Shown one piece after another: positions 7,631-16,896 of a DNA stretch of 50,431 bases (its first letter is position 1; each line of letters starts with the position of its first letter). The stretch comes from SURF-21 sp964529285 (GTDB lineage Bacteria > Actinomycetota > Geothermincolia > Geothermincolales > RBG-13-55-18): contig CAZGWK010000022.1 of NCBI GenBank assembly GCA_964529285.1, positions 1 through 50,431 of the forward strand. The letters are read 5' to 3'. A program made the position numbers and the translations under genes. Under the pieces are notes generated by a model. It was not told the DNA's origin and did no database searches. It worked only from the letters and a program-made list of their open reading frames with translations.

Positions 7631-9274
7631 TCAATCACGTGTGCTGCCGGGGATGTGCATTTCTCCCACCGGGCCGGCGCCGGCGAGGAGGTACTCGGCG
7701 GCCTTGAGACCACTTAGCATGGCCGAGGGAATTCCCCCCAGTGCGAGCATGGAGAAGGCCTGGTAACCTGCCATGTACAGGCCGGCGACGGGGGTGCGGA
7801 TGAGTTCCAGGGCTTGCTCTTCGGAGTCCTCCAGGTAGTCCCAGGACCAGCCGGCCACCGCTCCCTCGCTTCTCCCGCCCCTCTCCTCGAAGGTCAGAGG
7901 GGTAGCCACGTCCATGTAAGCGACGGCTTCGGGCAGGCCCGGCAGGAACCCTGACGCCTCCTCGACAAGGGCGGCAGCAAGCGATGTTTTATAAGCGAAA
8001 TATCCTTTTGCTCTGCGTTTCCGCTGCGGCCGGAAGCGGGTGAAGTGAAGAAACGGTACCGCTACCCTGATGACGAGAACCGCACTTCCTTCCGGTGCCA
8101 GCGGGGGGTCGTCCGAGCTTATAAGGGTCACTTCCAGCTCTTCCGCAGCGAGGGCATGGGGATCGATCTCCGGGGCTTCCCAGTCGGGACCCGAGTCCGC
8201 GGGACCGGCATCGCCGTTGCGGCGGTAGATGATGCGGCTGGCTTCTGCAAAAGCCGACAGGTCCACTTTCGCTGCGTCCAACCCCAGGCATACCTGCAGG
8301 TTCGAGGACGTCTGCTTCGCTGCCGTGACCGCGCGGTAAAGCTCGCAGGGAACGGCATCACGAGGCAGCAGCTGCAGGAAGGTAGCCTTGTAGTCGGCGT
8401 TGCATATGACTGCATCGGCTTCCAGCCGGTCTCCTTCCGCGAGGACAGCGCCCCTGGCCCTTCCCCCTTGTACGAGTATCTCCTTGACTTCCGTGCGCAG
8501 CATCAGGCTGCCGGGACCTTCGGGGTTGAAATGGGCCTCACCTGCGATGCCGCCCGCCCCGCGGGACGGAGTCTCCCAGCCGAGGCTCGCGGCCAGGCTA
8601 TCGCTGAGCCCGCGCATCCCCCCAACCGGATAATGGATGCCCTCGGCGCAGAGAAGCGACCACATGGCAGCGAGCAGGGCGGTGCCGGAGTAGGGCTCAC
8701 GGCTTCCCATGCTGCCGAGTATACGCCGCAGCCTCCAATCCTTGACTAGCTTCACTAGGTAACCGGCAGCGCTCATGGATTCAGCCTTGCGGGGACGCGA
8801 AGAACCCTCTTTCGCCAGGCGGCCCTGCAGTGATGAAATCTCCTCCATGTGGCCGAAGAAACGGCTTATACCCGCTTCCTCGTCGGGGAAGAGGAGCGCC
8901 AGCCTGGTTATCATCTCCGCATAGGGCAGGGAGAGAGGCACGCGCAGGCCGAAGGCCCTGAGCTCGTAGTAGACCCGTCTCAGTGCGGGGGGCTCGCCCA
9001 CGCCAACCTTTACAAGTACGTCTCTTACCAGGTCGGTACTGCTGAAACCCAGGGGCCCCATGGGGAAATCGAAACCCTTGCGGTGATATGTGTATGCGGT
9101 TCCTCCGGGATGCGGGTCCGATTCCAGCACCAGGACGCGCATGCCTTCCTCGAGCAGGCGCACTGCCGCGGTCAGGCCGCCGATGCCGGCGCCAACTATC
9201 AATACGTCATATTTCTGCGACACCCTGACCACCTTCCCGGTCTTCAGGCATACGGCCCGCGGGAACAAGGACAT
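7631..9274 (-). CDS. FAD-dependent oxidoreductase, phytoene desaturase/carotenoid isomerase-like
   Basis: A protein of about 547 residues with an N-terminal dinucleotide-binding motif (VLIVGAGIGGLTAAVRLLEEG), an acidic ribose-binding end (VLESDPHPGG), and a C-terminal FAD-closing segment (GLYMAGYQAFSMLALGG). This layout matches the phytoene dehydrogenase/CrtI/RetSat family of flavoproteins acting on hydrophobic substrates. The frame is open to 9415, but that start would overlap the divergent amidohydrolase. The ATG at 9274 has a close GGGGG; a GTG at 9223, with an AAGGTGG-type site, would begin immediately before the Rossmann strand and is equally plausible. The substrate is unknown. Confidence 0.75.
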   Translation of the reverse strand: MSLFPRAVCLKTGKVVRVSQKYDVLIVGAGIGGLTAAVRLLEEGMRVLVLESDPHPGGTAYTYHRKGFDFPMGPLGFSSTDLVRDVLVKVGVGEPPALRRVYYELRAFGLRVPLSLPYAEMITRLALLFPDEEAGISRFFGHMEEISSLQGRLAKEGSSRPRKAESMSAAGYLVKLVKDWRLRRILGSMGSREPYSGTALLAAMWSLLCAEGIHYPVGGMRGLSDSLAASLGWETPSRGAGGIAGEAHFNPEGPGSLMLRTEVKEILVQGGRARGAVLAEGDRLEADAVICNADYKATFLQLLPRDAVPCELYRAVTAAKQTSSNLQVCLGLDAAKVDLSAFAEASRIIYRRNGDAGPADSGPDWEAPEIDPHALAAEELEVTLISSDDPPLAPEGSAVLVIRVAVPFLHFTRFRPQRKRRAKGYFAYKTSLAAALVEEASGFLPGLPEAVAYMDVATPLTFEERGGRSEGAVAGWSWDYLEDSEEQALELIRTPVAGLYMAGYQAFSMLALGGIPSAMLSGLKAAEYLLAGAGPVGEMHIPGSTRD

Positions 9275-9409
9275 TATCCCCCATGATGCGATGAGTTGAC
9301 ACCAGGCGGCTCTGCGACCGAAAACGGCCGGGAAACGCCGGAACCGCCGCACTTCAACTGCAGTGATAGAATAGTAAAACGCACCCGTGCGAGTGAAAGG
9401 GGATGACTG

Positions 9410-10954
9410 ATGCACGCAACGAGCAAGGTATTGACCAAGACAGCAGCTATGGGAGCATTACTGGCGATAGTCGAACCCATCATCACCGAGCGCCGCTATC
9501 GCAGCGAGAAGCGCGATCCCGTGGTCTGGTCGCCGCGGCCGGGCGAAGCGTTCGTCCTGAAGAATGCCGAGGTCATAGACGTGCTTACCGGGACTGTCCT
9601 GCATAAGCGGGGGATACTCGTCAGGGACGGAAGAATTGAGGACATCCTCACCCGGAATAAGGCCGCGGCGATGGAGGATACCACGTCATTAGATGCGGCG
9701 GGGTGCTTCGTAATACCGGGGATCATCAACACCCACTGCCACATGCTCCTCGCCAGCAATCTGAGTCTCAGCCCGGCCGCCCTTGCCAGCATGGGCAGGC
9801 AGATAGAGCGCCATTTCGAGGAGTGCATCACCCACGGCGTCACCACGGTCAGGGATGCCGGCACGCTGCCCCTGCTGATGCGCCGCTACATGGACCGCAT
9901 CGAGGGAGGAGAACTCTTAGGTCCGCGCGTCCTCTCCGCCGGCCCTTTCATTAACGCTCCGGGAGGATACCCGTCGGATTACGTCAAGATCCCCTCCTTC
10001 CTGGAGGAGAAATGGGGCCCTTTCGTGCGCAAGGTTAAGACGCCCCAGGAGGCCAGGGATGCGGTGCAGAAGAACGCCGAGTGGGGGAGTGATTTCATCA
10101 AGATAGCCCTGGACGACCACACCCTTTTCGTAGGCCAGAAAGAGATTCCCGTCCTCGAGGACGATGCCCTGGCAGCCCTGGTAGACGAGGCCCACGACCA
10201 CGGCTTGAGGGTGTCAGCTCACCACCGCTTTCGCAGGGGTTTCGTGAGGGGCACTCGGTTCGGGCTGGACGGCATGGAGCACCTCCCCGCCGACGAGGTC
10301 CTGGACGACGCCGAGGTGGAGGCCTTCGTCTCCGGCGGCCGCTTCATCGTCCCCACCGTGCAGGTGGGGTGGGCGCTGGCCGGTTTCAGCAACGGCGACC
10401 CCTACCTCGAGTATCCCCAGGTGCAGCAGGCGCTGTCCAACCGGCTGGAGGCAGTAAAGACCATCTATCCCTCCCTGTGCGAGCCGCCAGTATACCGCGC
10501 CCTGCTGGAGTACGAGAGGTGCTACCGCGACCTATCCTATACGGAACGGCGCCATCTCATGTACACGCTGGATTCGAAGATCTTCACCAAGGCCCTGGTG
10601 ATCGGGGAGGAGAACCTGAACAAGTTGTATCATGCGGGGGCACTCATCGGGTGCGGCAACGACGGCGGGGTGCCGCAGCTCTTCGCGGGCATCCTGGGTA
10701 TAGAGATGGTCATCCTGGAATCGAGCTCCGACATGAAGCCCCTGGACGTCCTGCAGGCGGCTACCATCAACAACGCCCGCATCATCGGCATGGAGGACGA
10801 GCTGGGCACGGTGAGCAAGGGGAAATCGGCCGACCTGGTCCTGCTCCCCGGCAACCCCCTGGACAACATGGAACACGTGCTGTGGCCCAATGCGGTGTTC
10901 AAGGAAGGCAGGCTTCTATATACATCTCACCAACCAGAACTGATGGGAGCTTAA
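9410..10954 (+). CDS. Amidohydrolase family protein
   Basis: A 514-residue metal-dependent hydrolase of the amidohydrolase superfamily, closest in style to imidazolonepropionase/prolidase-like members. Visible motifs: metal-binding INTHCHM after PGI, TTVRDAGT, a lysine-containing strand DFIKIALDD, SAHHRF, MEHLPADE, a terminal GNDGG and the closing ARIIGMEDELGTVSKGKSADLVLL. The first motif reads HCH, not HxH followed by a typical extension, but fits. AAAGGGG at 9396-9402 precedes the ATG by seven bases. The N-terminal 45 residues before the beta-sandwich domain are extra. Together with racemases and the HyuA-like gene it suggests turnover of amide or cyclic-amide compounds, but the substrate is not determined. 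Confidence 0.82.
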   Translation: MHATSKVLTKTAAMGALLAIVEPIITERRYRSEKRDPVVWSPRPGEAFVLKNAEVIDVLTGTVLHKRGILVRDGRIEDILTRNKAAAMEDTTSLDAAGCFVIPGIINTHCHMLLASNLSLSPAALASMGRQIERHFEECITHGVTTVRDAGTLPLLMRRYMDRIEGGELLGPRVLSAGPFINAPGGYPSDYVKIPSFLEEKWGPFVRKVKTPQEARDAVQKNAEWGSDFIKIALDDHTLFVGQKEIPVLEDDALAALVDEAHDHGLRVSAHHRFRRGFVRGTRFGLDGMEHLPADEVLDDAEVEAFVSGGRFIVPTVQVGWALAGFSNGDPYLEYPQVQQALSNRLEAVKTIYPSLCEPPVYRALLEYERCYRDLSYTERRHLMYTLDSKIFTKALVIGEENLNKLYHAGALIGCGNDGGVPQLFAGILGIEMVILESSSDMKPLDVLQAATINNARIIGMEDELGTVSKGKSADLVLLPGNPLDNMEHVLWPNAVFKEGRLLYTSHQPELMGA

Positions 10955-11030
10955 AAAGAAAACGCCTCAACGAAGTCAACGCTTAGCCATGGAGCCGGTA
11001 AAGAATAGTGACAGTAGCAAGGAGAGAGAG

Positions 11031-11426
11031 ATGAGCCTTATCGACGTGGATGCCTTCGTGCGAGCCCTGAACGAGGACCCCGAATTCGCCATCGCGGCCC
11101 GCTACTGGGACGCGACCCTGAAGCTCAGCATGGGCGAGAGCAAGTACATGGTGTTCATCTCGGGCGGCAGGATCGCGGGGATCGATCCCGCTCCCGGTAT
11201 GATGGAGGACTGGGACTACGACTTTCATATCACCGCACCCCGGGAGGAATGGGAGAAGATGCTGCAGCCCGTCCCGCCGCCCTTCTACCAGGCCCTGTTG
11301 CCCGCGGTCCTCCTGCACGGCTTCGACTTCGGCGGGGATTTCAAGACTTTCTGTGCCTATTACCGCGCATTCTCGCGCTTCATCGAGATCATGCGCGATA
11401 ATACGCTGGCGATAGGGGAGGGATGA
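11031..11426 (+). CDS. SCP2 sterol-transfer-like small protein
   Basis: A 131-residue protein with an SCP2-like layout: an N-terminal helix, a strand containing LKLSMGESKYMVFISGGRIAGIDP and a helical end. SCP2 folds bind acyl chains or acyl-CoA. Homology is judged from pattern only and is weak. GGAGAG just upstream fixes the start at 11031 rather than 10989. It overlaps the following hydrolase gene by four bases (ATGA), indicating translational coupling and a shared role with that enzyme. Confidence 0.5.
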   Translation: MSLIDVDAFVRALNEDPEFAIAARYWDATLKLSMGESKYMVFISGGRIAGIDPAPGMMEDWDYDFHITAPREEWEKMLQPVPPPFYQALLPAVLLHGFDFGGDFKTFCAYYRAFSRFIEIMRDNTLAIGEG

Positions 11427-12289
11427 ACATGGCCAGGTTCGAGAACATCACCGGAAGGTACGTTTTCCTGAACGTGGACGGCGGGGATTACCGGGTATAT
11501 TTCGAGGAGAACGGCACAGGCATACCCCTGCTGCTGCAGCACACAGCCGGCTCGGACGGAAGGCTGTGGAGGCACCTGCTTGCGGACGAGGAAATCGCGC
11601 GCAACTACCGCATGATCGCCTACGACATCCCGTATCACGGCAAGACCCTGCCCCGGCTCGATTACGAGTGGTGGAGGGAAGAGTACAAGCTGCGGAGGGA
11701 CTTCCTCACCGCCTTCGTGGTAACCCTCTCCCGCGAGCTCGAGCTGGAGTGGCCGGTGTACATGGGCTGCTCCATCGGCGGGCACCTCGCCGCCGACCTG
11801 GCATACTATTATGCGGATGAATTCCGCGCTGTCATCGGCATCGAGTCCGCCCATTTCACGCCGGGCCTGGACCAGAAGTGGCTCTACCATCCCCGCATAA
11901 ACAGCGAGTTCAACGCGAACATATCCCTGGACATGATGGGGCCGGCCTCGCCCGAATACGGCAAACGGGAGACCTGGTGGTGTTACAGCCAGGGTGCGCC
12001 CATCGCCGTCCTGGGGGCCCTGAACTATCACTGCATGGAACACAACCTCATGGGGCAGGCGCAGGATATCGATACCTCGAAGGTAGCGGTGTACCTGCTC
12101 ACGGGAGAGTACGATTTCTCCTGCCCGCCCATGCTCACCCAGATGCTCGCGAACGACATCAAGGGGTCCAAGTTCCAGGTGATCGAGGGGATGGGGCATT
12201 TCCCCATGAGCGAGGACCCGGTCCGTTTCCGGGAATACATCCTCCCCATCCTGGACGAGATCCGCAAGGCAGGGGTCAGCCCTCCATAA
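11423..12289 (+). CDS. Alpha/beta-fold hydrolase
   Basis: A 288-residue hydrolase with the alpha/beta fold. The nucleophile elbow is MGCSIGGH, preceded by AYDIPYHGKT; the acid lies near LLTGEYDFSCPP and the histidine in IEGMGHFPMSEDP, the normal order of a Ser-Asp-His triad in the haloperoxidase/esterase branch. It overlaps the preceding SCP2-like gene (ATGA), with an alternative ATG at 11429. The last five codons and stop lie inside the first unit of the 47-bp tandem repeat at 12272, so the C-terminal end (AGVSPP) is repeat-derived. Confidence 0.82.
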   Translation: MNMARFENITGRYVFLNVDGGDYRVYFEENGTGIPLLLQHTAGSDGRLWRHLLADEEIARNYRMIAYDIPYHGKTLPRLDYEWWREEYKLRRDFLTAFVVTLSRELELEWPVYMGCSIGGHLAADLAYYYADEFRAVIGIESAHFTPGLDQKWLYHPRINSEFNANISLDMMGPASPEYGKRETWWCYSQGAPIAVLGALNYHCMEHNLMGQAQDIDTSKVAVYLLTGEYDFSCPPMLTQMLANDIKGSKFQVIEGMGHFPMSEDPVRFREYILPILDEIRKAGVSPP

Positions 12290-12371
12290 TCAACATCGGG
12301 GGTCACCCCTCAACACCCGGGGTCAGCCCTCCATTTTCAACATCGGGGGTCACCCCTCAACACCCGGGGTC
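12272..12371. repeat. 47-bp direct tandem repeat (two copies and a partial third)
   Basis: Units begin with GGGGTCAGCC at 12272 and 12319, with a third GGGGTC at 12366, exactly 47 bases apart. The two complete copies differ only in the short stretch after CTCCAT. Each contains near-palindromic GGGGTCA/CACCCC pieces able to form hairpins. The array sits between two convergent genes and may serve as a bidirectional transcription end. Confidence 0.85.
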
Positions 12372-12451
12372 TTGGCATTTTGCTCGTCATCTCGATCGTT
12401 GGGGTCAGGCATTGACGGTTTGCACCTGCGGCGCAAAACGCAGCGTTGGAC

Positions 12452-13225
12452 CTATGCCGCCCAACCCCCGTCGATGTAAATGATCTGGCCGGTGATGTAG
12501 TCGGCGGCGTCTGAGGCCAGATACGCGACCGCCTCCGCCAGCTCGTCCACCTTGCCCATCCTTCCCAGGGGCGTGCGGGCCACGATGGCCTCAGTGAGTT
12601 CCGGGCTCTTGGTGATGTATTCGCTCAACCCCACCTCGAAGAATGAAGGGCCCAGGGTGTTGACGTTGATATGGTGGGGCGCCAGCTCCAGCGCCAGGGT
12701 ACGCGTGAGGTGGTTCACCCCGGCTTTGGTGGCGCCGTATACGGAGGCCAGGGGAGACCCTGCGGCAGCGGCGGCGGACGAGATGTTGATGATCTTGCCA
12801 CCACCGCGCTCGATCATGTGCCTGGCGACCGCCTGCGAGAAGAAGAAAAGTCCCTTTAGGTTGGTGTCGAAGATCTTGTCCCACGACCATTCTTCCACAT
12901 CAACGGCATTGCAGCGGATGGGATTGGTGCCGGCGTTGTTCACGAGGATGTCGATGGCCCCGTACTCCTGGATGGCCATGTCCACGGCGGCGAAGATCTC
13001 CTCAACCTTCATGATGTCGGTGGCCATGGGAAGGGCACGCCTCCCCGTGGCACGGATCTCCTCCGCCAGCTCCTGGTTGAGCTCGAGCTTGCGCGAAGTG
13101 AGCACGAGATCGGCACCGTGGCGGGCCAGTCCCAGGGCGATACCCCGCCCCAGGCCGCGGCTGGAGCCCGTGACCAGTGCTACTCTCCCCGCAAGCGCGT
13201 CCGTTTTCAAGACTTCGTACTGCAT
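12452..13225 (-). CDS. Short-chain dehydrogenase/reductase (SDR)
   Basis: A 257-residue classical SDR oxidoreductase using NAD(P)H. The cofactor motif TGSSRGLGRG, the NNAG motif (LVNNAGTNP), and the catalytic Ser-Tyr-Lys set (INISS..., then VYGATKAG) are all intact, as is the C-terminal GQIIYIDGGW. The SSRGLG loop and an Arg after it favour NADPH. It is the last gene of a minus-strand group with a racemase and an HpaB-like flavoprotein, from which it is separated by 15 bases, so they likely act in one pathway. The substrate is unknown. Confidence 0.88.
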   Translation of the reverse strand: MQYEVLKTDALAGRVALVTGSSRGLGRGIALGLARHGADLVLTSRKLELNQELAEEIRATGRRALPMATDIMKVEEIFAAVDMAIQEYGAIDILVNNAGTNPIRCNAVDVEEWSWDKIFDTNLKGLFFFSQAVARHMIERGGGKIINISSAAAAAGSPLASVYGATKAGVNHLTRTLALELAPHHINVNTLGPSFFEVGLSEYITKSPELTEAIVARTPLGRMGKVDELAEAVAYLASDAADYITGQIIYIDGGWAA

Positions 13226-13240
13226 GCAAACACCGCCTTT

Positions 13241-14038
13241 CTACCCGAAGCCCAGGCTCTGCCGTATGCCGTCGAAAATGGGCCTGGGCAGGGACTGGTA
13301 CTTGAGCGCCTTGCTGGTGGAAAGACCCAGGTTCGCTTTGAGCGAGGCGGCTGCCTCGGCGAACTTCAATGCCGCGGCGGTGGCGTTGACCACCGGCACC
13401 CGCGTGCCCTCCACCTTGCCGTAGCCGGCCAGCGACAGGGCGGGCCCCAGGGAAGCGCATCCCACCACTACGACCTCGGCACCGTCCTCTACCATCCTTT
13501 TCGCTACTTCCTCGAAAGGAGGGACGGCGACCTTTGCGGGCAACTCGAACATGGCGGGGTATAGTTTTTCGTCGAGCTCGCACGAGCGGAAGGGGTCGCG
13601 CCCGATCAGGCGGGACTCCAGGCCGTAACGCCTGACGTTATCCTCCAGGACGGGGATGAGTTTCTTGCGTACGGTAACCACGCCGAAGTTGCGCCCCAGC
13701 ATGCTGGCGAGGAGCATGCCCGCCTCGCCCACCCCGATCACGGGTATGGAGAGCGCCTCCCGCGCCTCCTGCAGCCCCGGGTCGTTGAAGCATGCGATGA
13801 CGGCGGCGTCGTGCCCTTCCTCGCCGGAGATCAAGCCGTCGAGTATATAGGCGTTATTGAGCATTTCCATGTATTTAGAAGCCACGAAATAGGAAGCCCT
13901 GGAAAGATAGGAGAAATGCAGCGAGGTCTCGGAGAAAGCGAGGCTGCCCAAGTGTTCTTCCAGCGCCTTCCACATCTTTTCCGCGTCGGGAACACCGGGT
14001 ATGTCGCGGGTCGAGATGTTCTGTACGAGAATCTTCAT
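13241..14038 (-). CDS. Aspartate/glutamate racemase superfamily protein (Cys form)
   Basis: A 265-residue Asp/Glu/hydantoin racemase-like protein. Both catalytic cysteines are present: Cys83 in VIACFNDPG and Cys194 in VVVVGCASLGPALS. The start at 14038 has AAAGGGGTGA about eight bases upstream; an in-frame codon at 14056 is less suitable. It lies between the SDR and the HpaB-like gene. It is important as the in-window control for the selenocysteine racemase at 25334: its Cys194 aligns with Sec196 there, and the surrounding GxxxxxPALS pattern is shared. Racemization or C-C isomerization of an acid is likely; the substrate is unknown. Confidence 0.8.
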   Translation of the reverse strand: MKILVQNISTRDIPGVPDAEKMWKALEEHLGSLAFSETSLHFSYLSRASYFVASKYMEMLNNAYILDGLISGEEGHDAAVIACFNDPGLQEAREALSIPVIGVGEAGMLLASMLGRNFGVVTVRKKLIPVLEDNVRRYGLESRLIGRDPFRSCELDEKLYPAMFELPAKVAVPPFEEVAKRMVEDGAEVVVVGCASLGPALSLAGYGKVEGTRVPVVNATAAALKFAEAAASLKANLGLSTSKALKYQSLPRPIFDGIRQSLGFG

Positions 14039-14068
14039 GGCGCTCACCCCTTTCACGGGTACCGCTCG

Positions 14069-15502
14069 TCAGTGCGGCGCAATGCCCGCTTCCCTCTCCG
14101 TCATCGTCTTGCAGCGCTGTATCTCTTCCTGGGATTCCAGGTAGATGGTCATGCGCTGGGCCTGGAACGATCCCTCGCCCTGTACCGCCAACACCTCGAT
14201 TTCCTGGCACAGGATGCGGCGGATGAACTGCAGCATGCGCAGCCTCTGCTCTGCCGTGGCCCCCACCGCTCCTCCCAGGTATTTCTCGATGAAGCCGCCT
14301 ATCTCGGGATTGGAGAAATCGGCGTACGTGGGAGCCGTGGAGAGCAGGCCGCCGGAGACGTCCTGCACGATCTCTACGCAGCGGTGGAAATTGCTGGCGA
14401 AGTAATACTTGGCCATGTTGGTGATGACCGGGTTGGGAGTAGGGATGCCGCCGTGTACCACGTAGTCCACGCAGGCGGCGCGGGAGAGCGATTTGAGCAT
14501 GTTCACGTATATGACCAGGTCGGTTATCTTCTCGATGATGTGGGTGGCCTTGTCCACGCCATTGTATTCCGCCATGGCCTGGGCCATGCCGACCATGAAC
14601 TCGGACATGGGGATGCGGTAGCTGGCCGCGGTGTGACGGTGGAAATAGGCGAAGTTGTAGACGAGGGGCATGGCGAAGGCCCATTCTCGGCACAGGAATA
14701 CCCGCTCCCAGGGTACCAGGACGTCGTCGAAGATTATCAGGGAGTCGGTGTGCCAGCGCAGCGGGATGTCCACCGGGAAGTCCAGGGGCCCGAAATCCGC
14801 CTTGATGGGATGAGCCACCTGGACGATGCCGGGGGTGTCCACCGGAATGGCGAAGGACACGGCATAGTCGGCGTCGCCCTCGCCCATATTGCGGCAGGGG
14901 ACCACGAAGAGTTCGTTGAAATAGGCGGCGGCGGAGATGTGCGCCTTGGCCCCCCGTACCACGATGCCCTCGTCGTTTTTGTCCACGATGCGCAGGTAAT
15001 AATCGGGATGTCCCTGCCCGGGGGACGAGGGGCGCTGGGAGCGGTCGCCCTTGACGTCGCTCATGGCTACCGCTACGGAAAGGTCGTTGTCCTGGAGGTA
15101 GCGGCGGTAAGCCTCGGCCCTCTCCCGGTATTCCTCCTTGCCCATGAGGGCGGCGGTGATGTTCACGGCGTTCATGGCGTCGGATGCTATGTCGTGGGTG
15201 AAAGGTATGGCCCCGCTTCCGAGCCGCGTGGCCTCCACCATGAGCTCGTGGCGCTTGAGCAGGTCGTCGCCGCTCTCGGGTACGTGATAGTACCGGCTGA
15301 TGGGGTCGCCGTCCTCGCGGGTTACCACCGCAAGGTCGCGGTATTCCTCCATCTCGGTCATCTCGTAATCGATGGCGGCCGTCTCGATGCAGGTTTTGAG
15401 CATGGGATTGGCAAGGACGTCCGGGACCCTTTCCCCGCATAGATAGACCACCCTGCCGTCCTTCAGGCTATCCTTGTACTGCTGCGCCGTCATCAATGCC
15501 AT
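14069..15502 (-). CDS. 4-hydroxyphenylacetate 3-hydroxylase (HpaB) / 4-hydroxybutyryl-CoA dehydratase family protein
   Basis: A 477-residue flavoprotein of the HpaB/AbfD family, which has the acyl-CoA dehydrogenase fold. The first part (PFTHDIASDAMNAVN, AVAMSDVKGDRSQRP) and the middle (ISAAAYFNELFVVP, IIFDDVLVPWERVF) match the family. The cysteines that hold the [4Fe-4S] cluster in 4-hydroxybutyryl-CoA dehydratase are not seen near residue 100 or after the His-rich segment YFHRHTAASYR, so an FADH2-dependent hydroxylase or a cluster-free variant is more likely. In an anaerobic context an oxygenase would be odd. It is 30 bases upstream of the racemase gene in the same direction. Confidence 0.75.
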   Translation of the reverse strand: MALMTAQQYKDSLKDGRVVYLCGERVPDVLANPMLKTCIETAAIDYEMTEMEEYRDLAVVTREDGDPISRYYHVPESGDDLLKRHELMVEATRLGSGAIPFTHDIASDAMNAVNITAALMGKEEYRERAEAYRRYLQDNDLSVAVAMSDVKGDRSQRPSSPGQGHPDYYLRIVDKNDEGIVVRGAKAHISAAAYFNELFVVPCRNMGEGDADYAVSFAIPVDTPGIVQVAHPIKADFGPLDFPVDIPLRWHTDSLIIFDDVLVPWERVFLCREWAFAMPLVYNFAYFHRHTAASYRIPMSEFMVGMAQAMAEYNGVDKATHIIEKITDLVIYVNMLKSLSRAACVDYVVHGGIPTPNPVITNMAKYYFASNFHRCVEIVQDVSGGLLSTAPTYADFSNPEIGGFIEKYLGGAVGATAEQRLRMLQFIRRILCQEIEVLAVQGEGSFQAQRMTIYLESQEEIQRCKTMTEREAGIAPH

Positions 15503-15608
15503 GATGCGACCTCCCTCCCATCTTTTGCGTTTGTGCGGCGTCGATCATATCCGAACCCATCCTACTTCCCCGTCTCCGTCCCGCACGTGATGTGGGCTGA
15601 CACGGGGC

Positions 15609-16553
15609 TCATCCCACCTCCGGAAGGCCTTCCCTCCTGCGCGTCTCGTTGATGTTCGCCTTTAGGCCTTCGGCCATGTCGTATGCGAGGCTGAACCCGG
15701 TGTCCTCGCGCAGCCTGGAGTTGTCCAGCCGGTAGACGTAGTAGACGTCCAGGTCGCCGAAGGTGATCTCCGCGTCCGGTATCAGTTCCCGGATGCGGGT
15801 TGCGACTTCGTCTCCGCTGTGGGTGAACCCCCCGATATTGTAAAGGTTGTGTTTGAGCGTTCCGGGCGCGGCCTGGCATACGGTGATAAAAGCGCGCGCC
15901 ACGTCGTCCACCGATGAATAGACGAAGAAAGTGCTCTCTTTTAGCGGGATTAACAGGGGTTGCCCCAGGGCGGGCAGGGTGGTGATATTGCTGACGAAGG
16001 CCGTGGCTCCCGCCGTTCTGCCCGGCCCGAACGCGCTCCCGACGCGTAGCACGATGGCTTCGACGCCGTACGCGGTTGCATATACCGTGGCCATGAACTC
16101 GGACAGTGCCTTGCAGTGGCCGTACACCGTCATGGGATAAAGGGGATCGTCCTCGTCCAGGACCTTGTCTGCGAAGTTGCTGTAGTGACCGTAAGCGGTG
16201 ATGGAACTGGAGAAAACAACCCTCTTCACGTCCGTCAACCTCGCGGCCTCGAAGACGTTGTTGGTACCGATCACGTTCACCTTCAAGGCATGGTGCGGGT
16301 TCTGCATGGATTCTATCTCGAGGACATAAGCCAGGTCGATTATCTTCTCCACCCCGTGTTCCTTGATTGCTTTGATCACCTGTTCGATGGCGGTCTTGTC
16401 TCCCTTTATCATGGTCACCTTATCTTCGTAACCGTCCAGAAGCTCCGTGGACGGAAAGAGATCGAAGGCGACGACCTGCTCTCCCAGGTCTATCAACCCC
16501 TTGAGTATCCTCGAGCCAAGAAAACCGGTCCCCCCGACAACCATAACGGACAT
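15609..16553 (-). CDS. NAD-dependent epimerase/dehydratase family protein
   Basis: A 314-residue extended SDR. The N-terminal VVGGTGFLGSRI is the GxxGxxG cofactor site, FSSSITAYG carries the conserved serines and VYGHCKALSE the YxxxK catalytic pair; VLRVGSAFGPG is the usual substrate-side motif. These enzymes act on nucleotide sugars or other hydroxy/keto compounds. The start at 16553 has AAGGGGG upstream; the ATG at 16586 lacks a good site. It lies about 100 bases upstream of the HpaB-like gene on the same strand and is probably the first gene of the group that runs down to the SDR. Confidence 0.85.
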   Translation of the reverse strand: MSVMVVGGTGFLGSRILKGLIDLGEQVVAFDLFPSTELLDGYEDKVTMIKGDKTAIEQVIKAIKEHGVEKIIDLAYVLEIESMQNPHHALKVNVIGTNNVFEAARLTDVKRVVFSSSITAYGHYSNFADKVLDEDDPLYPMTVYGHCKALSEFMATVYATAYGVEAIVLRVGSAFGPGRTAGATAFVSNITTLPALGQPLLIPLKESTFFVYSSVDDVARAFITVCQAAPGTLKHNLYNIGGFTHSGDEVATRIRELIPDAEITFGDLDVYYVYRLDNSRLREDTGFSLAYDMAEGLKANINETRRREGLPEVG

Positions 16554-16896
16554 CGCTTTAACCCCCTTGTCCTGGTACGGGCTCAATACACATAAATGTC
16601 CATATTCCCGATATTACGATCGCGCAGTTCCACTTTGCCGTGAGCTGTTCGGAATGTAGAGCAGCACCCGGGGAACGCATAGCCGAACCATGCCTGCTTA
16701 GCTTGCTACCATGACTGGCCTTGCTTTTAAGCTATAAATAACGCCTTGTAAAGTGTAACCCAAAAAGGGGGTGCATGACAGAAGGAGAAGCGCTTCAACA
16801 ACAGGAAAGAGGGCTGGAGAAGGTGGACGCAAATGCCGTGCTTCCCTTAATCTATAAGGACACGGGGTAACGCAAAGCGAGGAAAGGCTGTTCGAG
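16554..16896. other. Divergent intergenic region between the epimerase and acyltransferase genes
   Basis: Both genes start away from this 343-base region, so it must contain promoters in both directions. AT-rich stretches occur near 16735-16765, but no box pair is strong enough to name. It includes one small open frame with a good ribosome binding site (16775-16870), listed separately. Confidence 0.5.
16775..16870 (+). CDS. Possible 31-residue small protein or leader peptide
   Basis: An ATG at 16775 is preceded by AAAAAGGGGG, a good ribosome binding site, and opens 31 codons rich in Glu and Gln (MTEGEALQQQERGLEKVDAN), ending with TAA 26 bases before the acyltransferase start. It could be a leader or a coupled small protein. 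It has no recognised family and may be chance. Confidence 0.25.
   Translation: MTEGEALQQQERGLEKVDANAVLPLIYKDTG

Noticed and set aside
13811..15442. Long open frames on both strands overlapping the HpaB-like gene
   Set aside because: One is antisense and one is the neighbouring frame; neither has a recognisable domain, and the composition (His, Arg and Gly rich) is that of a shadow frame.
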